From: Chloroflexota bacterium
Lineage (GTDB): Bacteria > Chloroflexota > Dehalococcoidia > DSTF01 > RBG-16-68-14
Assembly (NCBI GenBank): GCA_029262675.1
Contig: JAJCYW010000004.1
Location: 1 to 64,000, forward strand
Direction: 5' to 3'
Length of the DNA: 64,000 nt
Shown: one piece after another, positions 51,756 to 59,830 of the stretch
Layout of the letters: each line of letters begins with the position of its first letter
Numbering within the stretch: the first letter of the stretch is position 1
Program-made: the position numbers and the translations under genes
The notes under the pieces: generated by a model
What the model saw: only the letters and a program-made list of their open reading frames with translations
The model's database searches: none
Told to the model about the DNA's origin: nothing

Positions 51756-53378
51756 CTAGCTTCCCTCCTTGGCTGCGGCCGCGCCGACGGCCTGGGCGCG
51801 CGCCCACTTGTAGTCCGGCTTTCCGCTGGGCTGCCGCTGGATCGCGTCGACAAGGTGTAGCTCGCGCGGCACCTTGTACCCGGCGATGTGCTCGCGCACG
51901 TGGGCGTCTAACTCCTCCAGCGTCGGTGTCTGGCCTTCACGGGCGTGGACGACGGCGGCGACGCGTTCGCCCCAGCGCTCGTTCGGTACGCCGACGACGA
52001 TCGCGTCGAATACCGCCGGGTGTGAGCGCAGCGCCGCCTCCACCTCTTCCGGGAAGATCTTCTCGCCGCCGCTGTTGATGCAGTTGGAGCCGCGGCCCAG
52101 CAGCGTCACCGTGCCGTCGGCTTCGAGCACTGCCATATCGCCGGCGACGACCCAGCGCTGTCCGTGCGCTTCGATGAAGGTCTTGGCCGTTTTGTCTGGG
52201 TCCTTGTAGTACCCGAGCGGGATGCGGCCCTTGCGCGCGAGCATACCGACAGTCCCTGTGCCAGGCGGCAGCGGCCGCAGGTCTTCGTCCAGCACGGCCG
52301 TCGTCTCGTCGGCCTGGAATCGGGGGCCGGAAGCGTTGGGATCGTTGGCGTCGACGCCGCGACCTTGGTTGCCGCCCTCCGAACCGCCGAACGTATCCAT
52401 CAGCAGAATGTTGGGAAGCTGCGCCCGCAGTTGGTCCTTCACACTTTCGGAGTACGTCGCGCCGCCCGAGCCGATTACGATCAACGATGAGGTGTCGTAC
52501 GTTCTGTCAGACTTCGCCAGCGCCTCTGCCAGCGGCCGCGCCATCGCGTCGCCGACAATGGCCATCGACTGGACCTTCTCCTGTTCGACGAGTTCCCATA
52601 TCTTCTCGGGATCAAACGTCTTGCCCGGCGTCAGGACGACCTTACCGCCGCTGAAGAGGTAGATCAGCGCCGCCCACTGGGCCGCTCCGTGCATCAGAGG
52701 CGCGGCCGGCAGCGCTGCCATCGCGTGGCCAGCCGCGGCGTTCACCGCCACCTGCTCGGGAGTCTCTGGCGGCGGACCGTAGGGGTTACCGCCCATCAGC
52801 GCGGCGAAGAGGAGGTCGGCGTGGCGCCACATCACGCCCTTCGGCATGCCGGTGGTGCCCCCTGTGTAGAGAATGTAGACGTCATCTTCCTTGCGCGGCG
52901 GGAAGTCTCGTTCAGCCGAAGCGCTCGCGACTGCTTCGCCGTAGTCGGACGCGCCGAGGCCGGCGACGTCGGCGTCGCTGCCGTCGTCGACCGAGACGAA
53001 CGCTTGCAGCAGTGGCAGGTTGGCGGCGACGGCGGCGATGCGCGGCGCGAACTCGCGGTGGTGGATGATGCCCTTAAGGTCCGCATTGTCGAAGAGGTAC
53101 TTCAGCTCCTCCTCCACGTAGCGGTAGTTGATATTGATCGGCACGGCGCGGATCTTGAACGCGGCCAGCGTGCCCTCCATGTACTCGACGCAGTTGTAGA
53201 GGTAGAGACCGATGTGGTCGCCTTCACCGAGGCCTTGCGACTGGAGGTGGTGCGCCAGGCGCGTGGAGCGCTCGTCCAGCTCTGCGTAGGTCACGCGGCG
53301 GTCTCCACAGATGATCGCTTCACGCTCCGGTATAGCGTCCGCGACGCTCTCGAACAGGTCCGCGAGGTTGAACTCCAT
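51756..53378 (-). CDS. AMP-forming acyl-CoA synthetase (FadD family)
   Basis: 540 residues from the ATG at 53378. The adenylation signature YILYTGGTTGMPKG, then DTFGGSEGG, GYYKDPDKTAKTF, VAGDMAVLEADGTV, and the C-terminal lysine motif RQPSGKPDYKW. It resembles FadD17/FadD19-like ligases used for steroid and branched acids. It activates a carboxylic acid to the CoA thioester for the operon. It begins 2 bp after the thiolase-like gene ends. Confidence 0.93.
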   Translation of the reverse strand: MEFNLADLFESVADAIPEREAIICGDRRVTYAELDERSTRLAHHLQSQGLGEGDHIGLYLYNCVEYMEGTLAAFKIRAVPININYRYVEEELKYLFDNADLKGIIHHREFAPRIAAVAANLPLLQAFVSVDDGSDADVAGLGASDYGEAVASASAERDFPPRKEDDVYILYTGGTTGMPKGVMWRHADLLFAALMGGNPYGPPPETPEQVAVNAAAGHAMAALPAAPLMHGAAQWAALIYLFSGGKVVLTPGKTFDPEKIWELVEQEKVQSMAIVGDAMARPLAEALAKSDRTYDTSSLIVIGSGGATYSESVKDQLRAQLPNILLMDTFGGSEGGNQGRGVDANDPNASGPRFQADETTAVLDEDLRPLPPGTGTVGMLARKGRIPLGYYKDPDKTAKTFIEAHGQRWVVAGDMAVLEADGTVTLLGRGSNCINSGGEKIFPEEVEAALRSHPAVFDAIVVGVPNERWGERVAAVVHAREGQTPTLEELDAHVREHIAGYKVPRELHLVDAIQRQPSGKPDYKWARAQAVGAAAAKEGS

Positions 53379-53380
53379 GG

Positions 53381-54547
53381 CTACCTTCCTTCCGGCTTGT
53401 CGCTGCCAACGATCCACATGGCAAAGAACTGCGACCCGCCGCCGTACGCGTGCCCCAGCGCCTTCTTGGCACCCGGGACCTGATGCTCACCAGCCTGACC
53501 GCGCACCTGCAGCGCCGCTTCCGCGAAGCGGAGCATGCCGGATGCACCTATGGGGTTGGAGGATAACACACCGCCGGATGGGTTTATCGGCAGGTCGCCG
53601 TCGAACGCGGTGGCGCCTTCCACCGTCATCTTCCAGCCCTCGCCCAGCGGCGCGAACCCTAGATTCTCCATCCACATCGGCTCGAACCAACTGAACGGTA
53701 CGTAGACTTCCGCCACGTCGATCTCCTCGCGCGGGTTCGTAATGCCGGCCTGCTCATAGACGTCCGCGGCGCAATCGCGGCCGGCCTGCGGGTTGACCTG
53801 GTCGCGGCCGGAGAACATCGTCGGTTCGCTGCGCATCGCCGTGCTCCAGACCCAGGCTGGTGGCTTCGACGTGGCGTCCGCGATCGATTCGCTTGTCAGC
53901 ACCATCGCGCAGGCGCCGTCCGACGAGGGGCAGGTCTCGTGGAACCTGATAGGCTCCCACAGCATCGCCGACTCCTCGATCATCTCGTAGGTGATGTCCG
54001 GCATGTGGAGGTGGGCGTAGGGATTGCGGATCGCGTTCAACCGGTCCTTCAGCGCGACCTTGATGCCGACATCGGGCGGCGCACCGGAGCGCTTCATGTA
54101 GGCGCGAATGTGCGGCGTGAAGTAGCCGCCGGCGCCCGCGACGACGGGGGGCTGGAACGGCATGCTGGGCGTGACCGCCCAGGTGGCGTTGGACTCCGAC
54201 TGCTTCTCGAACGCGACGCAGAGGACGCGGCCGTGGACACCGGCCTGAATGAGGCTGGCGGCGACCAGCGCCGTCGAACCGCCCACGCTGCCGGCCGTGT
54301 GGACGCGCAGCATTGGCTTTCCGCTCGCTCCGAGCGCGTCTGCGAGATACAGTTCCGGCATCATCACGCCTTCGAACATGTCCGGCGCTTTGCCGAGGAC
54401 GACGGCGTCGATGTCCGCGAACGTCATCCCGGCGTCGTCCAGCGCCCGCAGCGCCGCCTCACGGACGAGGCCCGGGATCGACACGTCATCTCGCTTAGCG
54501 GAGTGCTGCGTCTGGCCGACGCCAACAACAGCGCAGAGTTCGCTCAC
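53381..54547 (-). CDS. Thiolase-fold lipid-transfer-type protein (Ltp2/aldolase-like), copy A
   Basis: 388 residues from a GTG at 54547, overlapping the previous stop (GTGA). SCP-x thiolase fold: GVGQTQHSA, HTAGSVGGSTALVAAS, SSDGACAMVL, INPSGGVLSSNPIGASG. The thiolase nucleophile (CaSG) is replaced by HTAGS, the HDAF His by Tyr (EVYVPF), and the GHP His by Asn (SSNP). The enzyme therefore cannot be a normal thiolase. Ltp2-type steroid side-chain aldolases have such a rebuilt, Tyr-based site and need a DUF35 partner; two DUF35 genes lie upstream in the operon. Confidence 0.85.
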   Translation of the reverse strand: MSELCAVVGVGQTQHSAKRDDVSIPGLVREAALRALDDAGMTFADIDAVVLGKAPDMFEGVMMPELYLADALGASGKPMLRVHTAGSVGGSTALVAASLIQAGVHGRVLCVAFEKQSESNATWAVTPSMPFQPPVVAGAGGYFTPHIRAYMKRSGAPPDVGIKVALKDRLNAIRNPYAHLHMPDITYEMIEESAMLWEPIRFHETCPSSDGACAMVLTSESIADATSKPPAWVWSTAMRSEPTMFSGRDQVNPQAGRDCAADVYEQAGITNPREEIDVAEVYVPFSWFEPMWMENLGFAPLGEGWKMTVEGATAFDGDLPINPSGGVLSSNPIGASGMLRFAEAALQVRGQAGEHQVPGAKKALGHAYGGGSQFFAMWIVGSDKPEGR

Positions 54548-55602
54548 TGCTTCGTCTCCATTACGCAAACCAGGTTCTGCTGCAGGCAGGGGCCGGACGT
54601 CGCGTGCGCGGCGGCACGCGTCGCGTCGCCGTCGATCAGCCGTTGGGCCGCCTCGCCGATGCGGATTAGGCCGGCCACCATCAGCGGGTTCGCCGTCAGC
54701 GCGCCGCCGGAGGGGTTGATAGCAACGCCGTCTGCCAGGCCGAGTGCGTCGCGCAGGATCAGCTCCTGGTGCGCGAAAGGCGCGTGCAGCTCGGCGACGT
54801 CGACGCCGCCGTCCGCGACGCCGGCGTTTGCGGCGGCGAGCTCGGCAGACGGCGACGAGGTCAGGTCGCGCACGCCGAGTGCGGCCGGTTCGATGCGGTG
54901 GTCGATGCCACGGATCCAGGCGGGCCGCTCGCAGACGCGGCGCGCGGTGTCCTCCGCGGCGAGGACGACAGCCGCAGCGCCGTCCGAGATCGGCGGACAG
55001 GCGTGCCGGCGCAGCGGCGAGGCGACGTACGGCTCGCCCAACAGAGCATCGATGTCGGCTCCGCCCGTGACTTGGGAGTTCGGGTTGTCCCGCGCGGCGG
55101 CCCGGCCGCGCGAGGCGACCTCGGCGAAGTCGCGCTCGCTGTAGTCGCCCCGGTCGAGCAGCGCGCGCGCCTGGAGCGCCGCCAGGCTAATCGCATCCGG
55201 CCAGAGGGGCGCGACGCAGTAGGGGTCGAGCTGGAGCGCCATAAGGTCGCGAACGCTTCCGGGCGATGACTTGCCGAACGCGTACACGAGCGCGGAGTTG
55301 ATGTCGCCGTGTTGGAGCCGCACCCACGCTTCGTAGAGCGCCCATGCGCCGTCCATCTCGACGTGCGATTCCCGGATCGGCGGCCACGCGCCGACGGCGT
55401 CCAGTGCCATCACAAACGAGAACGGCTGGCCGGCCAGGTAGTCGCTGGAGCCCGAGACGGTGAAGCCGATCTCCTTGCGGCCGATGCCGGAGCGTTCGAT
55501 CGCGCTCTGTACTACGGGGCCGATCATCTCGACCTCGTTGCGCTGCGCCTCGCGGCGGACGCTCGGCATCTGAGCGAACGATACGACGGCCACGTCTCGC
55601 AC
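54544..55602 (-). CDS. Thiolase-fold lipid-transfer-type protein, copy B
   Basis: 352 residues from a GTG at 55602 that overlaps the preceding TAG by one base. The fold is as in copy A: VRDVAVVSFAQMP, SGSSDYLAGQPF, HVEMDGAWALYEAW, PPISDGAAAVVLA, AELHAPFAHQE, INPSGGALTANPL. The nucleophilic Cys is again absent (VEMDGAW), but the HDAF-like His is kept (ELHAPF). It probably pairs with copy A or with one DUF35 protein in an acyl-CoA lyase complex. A longer frame to 55959 is spurious. Confidence 0.82.
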   Translation of the reverse strand: MRDVAVVSFAQMPSVRREAQRNEVEMIGPVVQSAIERSGIGRKEIGFTVSGSSDYLAGQPFSFVMALDAVGAWPPIRESHVEMDGAWALYEAWVRLQHGDINSALVYAFGKSSPGSVRDLMALQLDPYCVAPLWPDAISLAALQARALLDRGDYSERDFAEVASRGRAAARDNPNSQVTGGADIDALLGEPYVASPLRRHACPPISDGAAAVVLAAEDTARRVCERPAWIRGIDHRIEPAALGVRDLTSSPSAELAAANAGVADGGVDVAELHAPFAHQELILRDALGLADGVAINPSGGALTANPLMVAGLIRIGEAAQRLIDGDATRAAAHATSGPCLQQNLVCVMETKQ

Positions 55603-56087
55603 TAGAGGTGCTCCTTGTAAGAATCGTAGTCGGCGTCCGGCTCGCCGGTCGGTCGGAAGTATCTGATGCTCTCCATCGTCGGGCCCAGTTCGCCGGGTTC
55701 GACCCAGACCGCCTCCACACGCATGCCCATCCGCACTTCCTCCGCCGGCACCTCCTGGATCAGGTGAAAGAGCGCCATGTCCGCGCCGTCCAGCAGAATC
55801 GAGGCGCAGACGTACGGCGGCTTGATGGCCTGGTAGAACGGCAGGTTGACGACGCAGAACGTCGTAATCGTCCCTGACTGCGCGACCTCGACTTCTTCCC
55901 CGAGCGTCACTCCGCAGGCCGGGCAACATCCGCGAGCCGGAACGTAAACCTTGCTGCATTCCGGGCAGCGCTGGCCGATCAGCTTTCCCCTCGCGACCCC
56001 ATTCAGATAGCGAGAGGAGGCGAGACCCGGGGTGTAGGTGTACTCCAACTTGATGGGCGTCTTGATACCAACGATCCGTTCCGTCAC
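55602..56087 (-). CDS. Zn-ribbon plus OB-fold protein (DUF35)
   Basis: 161 residues from a GTG at 56087 (GTGA overlap with the previous gene). An N-terminal helix leads to a rubredoxin-like zinc ribbon (RCPEC ... CCPACG, about 40-58) and an OB fold (GTITTFCVVNLPFYQ, ILLDGADMALFHLI, GMRVEAVW). DUF35 proteins bind acyl-CoA and partner with thiolase-fold enzymes. Likely partner of the two thiolase-like proteins that follow. Confidence 0.87.
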   Translation of the reverse strand: MTERIVGIKTPIKLEYTYTPGLASSRYLNGVARGKLIGQRCPECSKVYVPARGCCPACGVTLGEEVEVAQSGTITTFCVVNLPFYQAIKPPYVCASILLDGADMALFHLIQEVPAEEVRMGMRVEAVWVEPGELGPTMESIRYFRPTGEPDADYDSYKEHL

Positions 56088-56548
56088 GGCGCGGCCTCTG
56101 GCTCGAAGCAGACGATGTCGCCGATCTCGCCGGCGGTCTCGTCGCGCCAGCGGACGCGGACGCGCATGCCGGTGTGCATGTTCGCTTCGTCGCCGGCGTC
56201 GACTGCGTGGAGCAGCGCGCTGTCCGCGCCGTCTAGCTGGATCAGGGCCCACGCGAACGGCCGCGCCAGTGGCTGGTTCGGCCGCGGCTCCGCGATCCAC
56301 GTCCACGTCGTCACCACGCCGGCTTGGCCGACCTCGATAAGGTCCGTCAGCGCCTCTCCGGTGTCGGGGTCGTACTCGGCAGGCGGCACCAGCACGCTCC
56401 CGTCCGGCCGGCGAATGCCGAACAGCTTGCGCTCCAGCAGGCCGCCGAGAAAGTGGCCGATAATTGGCCCTACGCTGCGTGTGTAGGGGTACTCCAGCAC
56501 GTGAGGTGCGGAAAGGACGCCGGCTTCGCTGTCAGAGCTATTTGGCAT
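56084..56548 (-). CDS. OB-fold DUF35 paralogue without zinc ribbon
   Basis: 154 residues. It aligns with the neighbour over the OB fold (GVVTTWTWIAEP, IQLDGADSALLHAV, MHTGMRVRVRW). The Cys pairs of the ribbon are absent; the segment reads IRRPDGSVLVPPAEYDPDTG. Such zinc-less partners form heteromers with Zn-bearing DUF35 proteins. It starts 3 bp after the TetR stop. Confidence 0.8.
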   Translation of the reverse strand: MPNSSDSEAGVLSAPHVLEYPYTRSVGPIIGHFLGGLLERKLFGIRRPDGSVLVPPAEYDPDTGEALTDLIEVGQAGVVTTWTWIAEPRPNQPLARPFAWALIQLDGADSALLHAVDAGDEANMHTGMRVRVRWRDETAGEIGDIVCFEPEAAP

Positions 56549-56551
56549 GGC

Positions 56552-57178
56552 CTACGACGGGTCGTTCCCGTCGCCCAGGTTGAGTTGGAAAAAGATCTGT
56601 TCGAGCAGGTGGTTTCGCCGAGCGATCAGCGCGTCGATCGAGTACGGGTCACCAGGCTTGAGCCGCTCCATCAGCGACTTGTGGCAGAAGTAGCCGATGA
56701 GCTGGACGTGCAGGTCGTGGATGAACTGCGCGGGGTCTATCTGGCGGATGATGCCGGCCTTCACCGCGCGCTCCAGGCCATCGACGGCCGGCATGTAGAT
56801 CCGCTCGACGAAACGTTCCACGTAGATGCTGGGCGCGTCCACCTCCAGTAGCTCCCAGGCCAGCAGCCGCGCGTGCGCTGGGTGCTGGGCGAAGTGCGCC
56901 AGGATCTGATCGAGGAGGTAGGCGACGCGCTCGCGCATTCCCGCGCTCTCGAAGCCGCCGCCCAGGAACTCGTGCATGACATCCGCCATGCGAGCCATCG
57001 TCTCGTCCAAGACAGCTCCGTAGAGGGCCTCCTTCGATTCGAAGTGGTAGAGGACGGTAGTCTTGTGCGTCTGCGCCTCGTCGGCTATCTCCTGGACGGA
57101 GACACCGGCAAACCCGCGCTCGGCGAAGAGGGAGGTCGCCGCGTCGAGAATGGCGCGCCGCCGGTCGATCTTGGTCAC
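56552..57178 (-). CDS. TetR-family transcriptional regulator
   Basis: 208 residues from a GTG at 57178 with GAGG upstream. The HTH (about 4-50) reads RRRAILDAATSLFAERGFAGVSVQEIADEAQTHKTTVLYHFESKEALYGAV (core: VSVQEIADEA and YHFESKEAL). The ligand domain is helical (about 60-205). It is the first gene of the minus-strand catabolic run and probably represses it, responding to an acyl-CoA as KstR-like proteins do; the ligand is inferred. An ATG at 57217 would make the mRNA leaderless. Confidence 0.88.
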   Translation of the reverse strand: MTKIDRRRAILDAATSLFAERGFAGVSVQEIADEAQTHKTTVLYHFESKEALYGAVLDETMARMADVMHEFLGGGFESAGMRERVAYLLDQILAHFAQHPAHARLLAWELLEVDAPSIYVERFVERIYMPAVDGLERAVKAGIIRQIDPAQFIHDLHVQLIGYFCHKSLMERLKPGDPYSIDALIARRNHLLEQIFFQLNLGDGNDPS

Positions 57179-57223
57179 GGCCGCTTCCTCACCAGCTAGG
57201 AGCTTTCCTTCAACCATTCGGTT

Positions 57224-57252
57224 AGTTTATGCTCCACTGTGTAGGCTGTCAA
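57224..57252 (-). promoter_or_regulatory. Promoter of the TetR-headed catabolic operon
   Basis: Minus-strand TTGACA (57252-57247), an exact 17-nt spacer, and TAAACT (57229-57224). Transcription would start at about 57217, giving a leader of about 38 nt to the GTG at 57178, or none to the ATG at 57217. Confidence 0.6.
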
Positions 57253-57317
57253 GCAAAGCCAGAATGTGCTGTTATGGGCTGCCGAAAGAGAGGCCGCCCA
57301 AAGGAGACGGGACCGCA

Positions 57318-58403
57318 ATGAAGGAGATCCTGGCGGACTTGGACCGCTGGCTAAGCGCAGGCGACGAGATAGCCGTCGCCACGCTGGTGCGTGTCGACGG
57401 CTCCGCGCCGCGGCCGCCCGGCGCGCGTCTGGCCGTTACGCGCGGCGGCGGCATGGCGGGTTCCGTCAGCGGCGGCTGCGTGGAATCTGACGTCTACGAG
57501 CGAGCGATGCAGGTGCTGGACGCGGACCGGCCGGCTCTGGCGACGTACGGCATCGACGACGAGCAGGCGTTCGACGTCGGCCTAAGCTGCGGCGGGACGA
57601 TCCACGTCCTGATAGAGCCGTTCGCCCCGGGCGACGCTTGGACCGCTGCGCGGAAGCGTGTCGAAGAACGGCAGCCGGTTGCGTTGGCGACGGCGGTTGC
57701 GCCCGAAGATCTGCAGGGACTCAGGCTGGCCGCGTCGCCCGACGGCGGCATCGTCGGCGGCATCGCTCCGGACCTCGACGGCGAGATCGCGGATGAGGCG
57801 CGCCGCTGGCTCCTCGAGGATCGCAGCGGCGTGATCGCTCTGCCCTCCGGTGGCGCGGATGTCTTCGTCGAGTCGTTCACGCCGCCGGCGCGGCTCTACA
57901 TCGTCGGCGCGACGCACGTCGCCATCCCGCTCTCGCGCATGGCCGGCGAGCTTGGCTTCGCGGTCACCGTGATCGACGCGCGCGGCCTGTTCGCGACCGA
58001 GGAGCGGTTCCCAAACGTGGAGGCAGTTGTCCGAGCCTGGCCGCAGGATGCACTGACGCCGCAAACGCTGGATGGCTACTCATACGTCGTCGTGCTCTCG
58101 CACGATCCGAAGTTCGACCTGCCCGCTCTGATTCCGGCGCTGCGGTCGGAGGCGCGCTACATCGGCGCGATGGGCAGCCGCGCGACGCACGAACGGCGTC
58201 TGGCAGCGCTGCGCGCCCAGGGATTTTCGGACGCCGACCTGGCGCGAATTCGCGCGCCGATCGGCCTCGATCTCGGCGGCACCCGTCCGGAGGAGATCGC
58301 GCTGGCGATCCTGGCCGAGATGCTGGCCGTTCGCCACGGTCGCGCGGGCGTCGCGCTCTCCCGTATCAGCGACCCGATCCACGATCGGTCGGAGGGCCGA
58401 TGA
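57318..58403 (+). CDS. xdhC: XdhC/CoxF-family molybdenum-enzyme maturation protein
   Basis: 361 residues from the ATG at 57318 (AAGGAG upstream). XdhC N-domain: GSAPRPPGARLAV, GSVSGGCVESDVYERA. XdhC C-domain: a Rossmann-like LYIVGATHVAIPLSR, GAMGSRATHERR, PIGLDLGGTRPEEIALAI. XdhC binds the molybdenum cofactor, promotes its sulfuration, and inserts it into xanthine-dehydrogenase or CO-dehydrogenase-type hydroxylases. Coupled to mocA (ATGA overlap). Divergent from the TetR gene. Confidence 0.92.
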   Translation: MKEILADLDRWLSAGDEIAVATLVRVDGSAPRPPGARLAVTRGGGMAGSVSGGCVESDVYERAMQVLDADRPALATYGIDDEQAFDVGLSCGGTIHVLIEPFAPGDAWTAARKRVEERQPVALATAVAPEDLQGLRLAASPDGGIVGGIAPDLDGEIADEARRWLLEDRSGVIALPSGGADVFVESFTPPARLYIVGATHVAIPLSRMAGELGFAVTVIDARGLFATEERFPNVEAVVRAWPQDALTPQTLDGYSYVVVLSHDPKFDLPALIPALRSEARYIGAMGSRATHERRLAALRAQGFSDADLARIRAPIGLDLGGTRPEEIALAILAEMLAVRHGRAGVALSRISDPIHDRSEGR

Positions 58404-59050
58404 TGCTGTCCGGGATCGTTCTCGCCGCCGGCAGCTCAACCCGCATGGGACGGCCCAAGCAGTTGTTGGAGCTGGCCGGCCGGCCGCTCCTCCAGTACGC
58501 CGTCGACGCCGCCGCGGCGGCGCGCCTGGACGAGGTGATCGTCGTCCTCGGCCACGCGGCGGCCGAGATCGAAGCGGCGTTGACGTTGCCCGCTCACGCC
58601 CGCTGCGTCGTCAATGAGCGATACGCGGACGGGCAGAGCACGTCGCTCCAGGCGGGGCTGCGCGCGGCGGACAAACTGGCGGAAGCGGCGGTCGTGCTGT
58701 TGGGCGACCAACCCCACATCACGCCGAAACTGATCGATCGCGTGGCGGCTGTATCCGCCGAGGGCGGTCGACCGGTCATCCGGCCGGTCTACGTCTCGCC
58801 GGACGGCACGCGTATGCCCGGCCACCCGGTCGTGATCGCGCGGTCGCTGTGGCCGGAGGTAGCGGCGTTGCGCGGCGATAAGGGTGTGCGGGCGCTGCTG
58901 GCCGAACATCCCGAGTATTTGCAGGAGGTGGAGATGAACGGCGAGGCGCTGGCGGACGTCGACACGCAGGAAGACTACGAACGCGCGCTCGCGGCGCGCG
59001 CGCCTGCAGAACGCGGGCCGACGCCGCGGCATGCACTGGAGCAAGACTGA
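58400..59050 (+). CDS. mocA: Molybdenum cofactor nucleotidyltransferase (MocA/MobA-like)
   Basis: 216 residues. IVLAAGSSTRMGRPKQLLELAG is the nucleotide-binding start of the NTP-transferase fold (core: LAAGSSTRMGRPK). VVLLGDQPHIT is the acidic metal site and PGHPVV a substrate loop. MocA adds CMP to molybdopterin to form the cytosine dinucleotide cofactor used by CO-dehydrogenase-type enzymes. Overlaps xdhC by 4 bp and coxG by 1 bp. Confidence 0.9.
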   Translation: MMLSGIVLAAGSSTRMGRPKQLLELAGRPLLQYAVDAAAAARLDEVIVVLGHAAAEIEAALTLPAHARCVVNERYADGQSTSLQAGLRAADKLAEAAVVLLGDQPHITPKLIDRVAAVSAEGGRPVIRPVYVSPDGTRMPGHPVVIARSLWPEVAALRGDKGVRALLAEHPEYLQEVEMNGEALADVDTQEDYERALAARAPAERGPTPRHALEQD

Positions 59051-59634
59051 TGGCATTCGATATCCGGGAGACGTTCGCGGTCAACGCGCCTGTCGAAGAT
59101 GTCTGGCGGTTCGTCATGGACCCGCAGCGGGTCGTCGCCTGCATGCCCGGCGCTGCTCTGGATGAGGTGGTGGACGACGAAACGCTCCTCGGCACCGTCA
59201 GCGTCAAAGTCGGCGCAGTGACGGCCCGCTACGCCGGCCGCGTGCAGTTCACCAACGTCGACGAAGAGAACCACACCGTCGAAATGACGGCGGAGGGCAA
59301 GGAGACCAGCGGCGGTACCGCCCGGGCCTCGGTTACCAGCAACCTGACGCCGCGCGCGGACGGGGGAACCGATGTCGTCGCCGAAGCGACGATAGACATC
59401 ACTGGGCGCATCATGCAGGTCGGCCGCGGCATGATACAGGGTGTCTCACAGCAGATCTTCCAGCAGTTTGCGGCGTGCGCCAAGGAGCGTCTGGAGGCCG
59501 GTGTCACCGGCGATCCCGGCGATTCCGCCGCCGCGGCTCCGGAGCCGATCCGCGCGCTGCCGCTGCTGCTTCGCGTCACGTGGAACGCGATCGTCAACGC
59601 CGTCCGCAGGCTCTTTCGGAGGCCCGCGCGGTGA
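59050..59634 (+). CDS. coxG: CoxG-family SRPBCC protein
   Basis: 194 residues. The SRPBCC-fold core (1-145) has APVEDVWRFVMDPQRVVACMPGA, GTVSVKVGAVTARYAGRVQF and ITGRIMQVGRGMIQGVSQQIFQQFA, typical of the CO-dehydrogenase subunit G family. A Pro/Ala linker and an amphipathic basic tail (about 165-194) suggest membrane association. CoxG helps recruit CoxLMS-type enzymes to the membrane. No catalytic Mo-hydroxylase genes are present in the window. Confidence 0.88.
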   Translation: MAFDIRETFAVNAPVEDVWRFVMDPQRVVACMPGAALDEVVDDETLLGTVSVKVGAVTARYAGRVQFTNVDEENHTVEMTAEGKETSGGTARASVTSNLTPRADGGTDVVAEATIDITGRIMQVGRGMIQGVSQQIFQQFAACAKERLEAGVTGDPGDSAAAAPEPIRALPLLLRVTWNAIVNAVRRLFRRPAR

Positions 59635-59682
59635 CCCAACGGCGCGCAGGTAGAAGGGCTCCGCTCCGCGGTCGCAACACGC

Positions 59683-59713
59683 TTGACTGTGTTGACAGCG
59701 TTGTGATACACAA
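59683..59713 (+). promoter_or_regulatory. Promoter region of acxAB with palindromic TTGTG-ATA-CACAA
   Basis: TTGACT (59683-59688) may be a -35, with TGATAC (59704-59709) as -10 (15-nt spacer). Overlapping the -10 is a perfect inverted repeat TTGTG-ATA-CACAA (59701-59713), similar in layout to GntR-family operators. The leader to the ATG at 59831 is about 115 nt. Confidence 0.4.
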
Positions 59714-59830
59714 GGAGCCGCAAGCCTCGCTGACCTGGGGTGGATCTGAGAGGCCCGTGCTATCAATCGACTGAAAACGAACCCGATCGCAGCAGCCGTA
59801 GCCATCCATACGGAGAGAGAGTAGGTTGCC

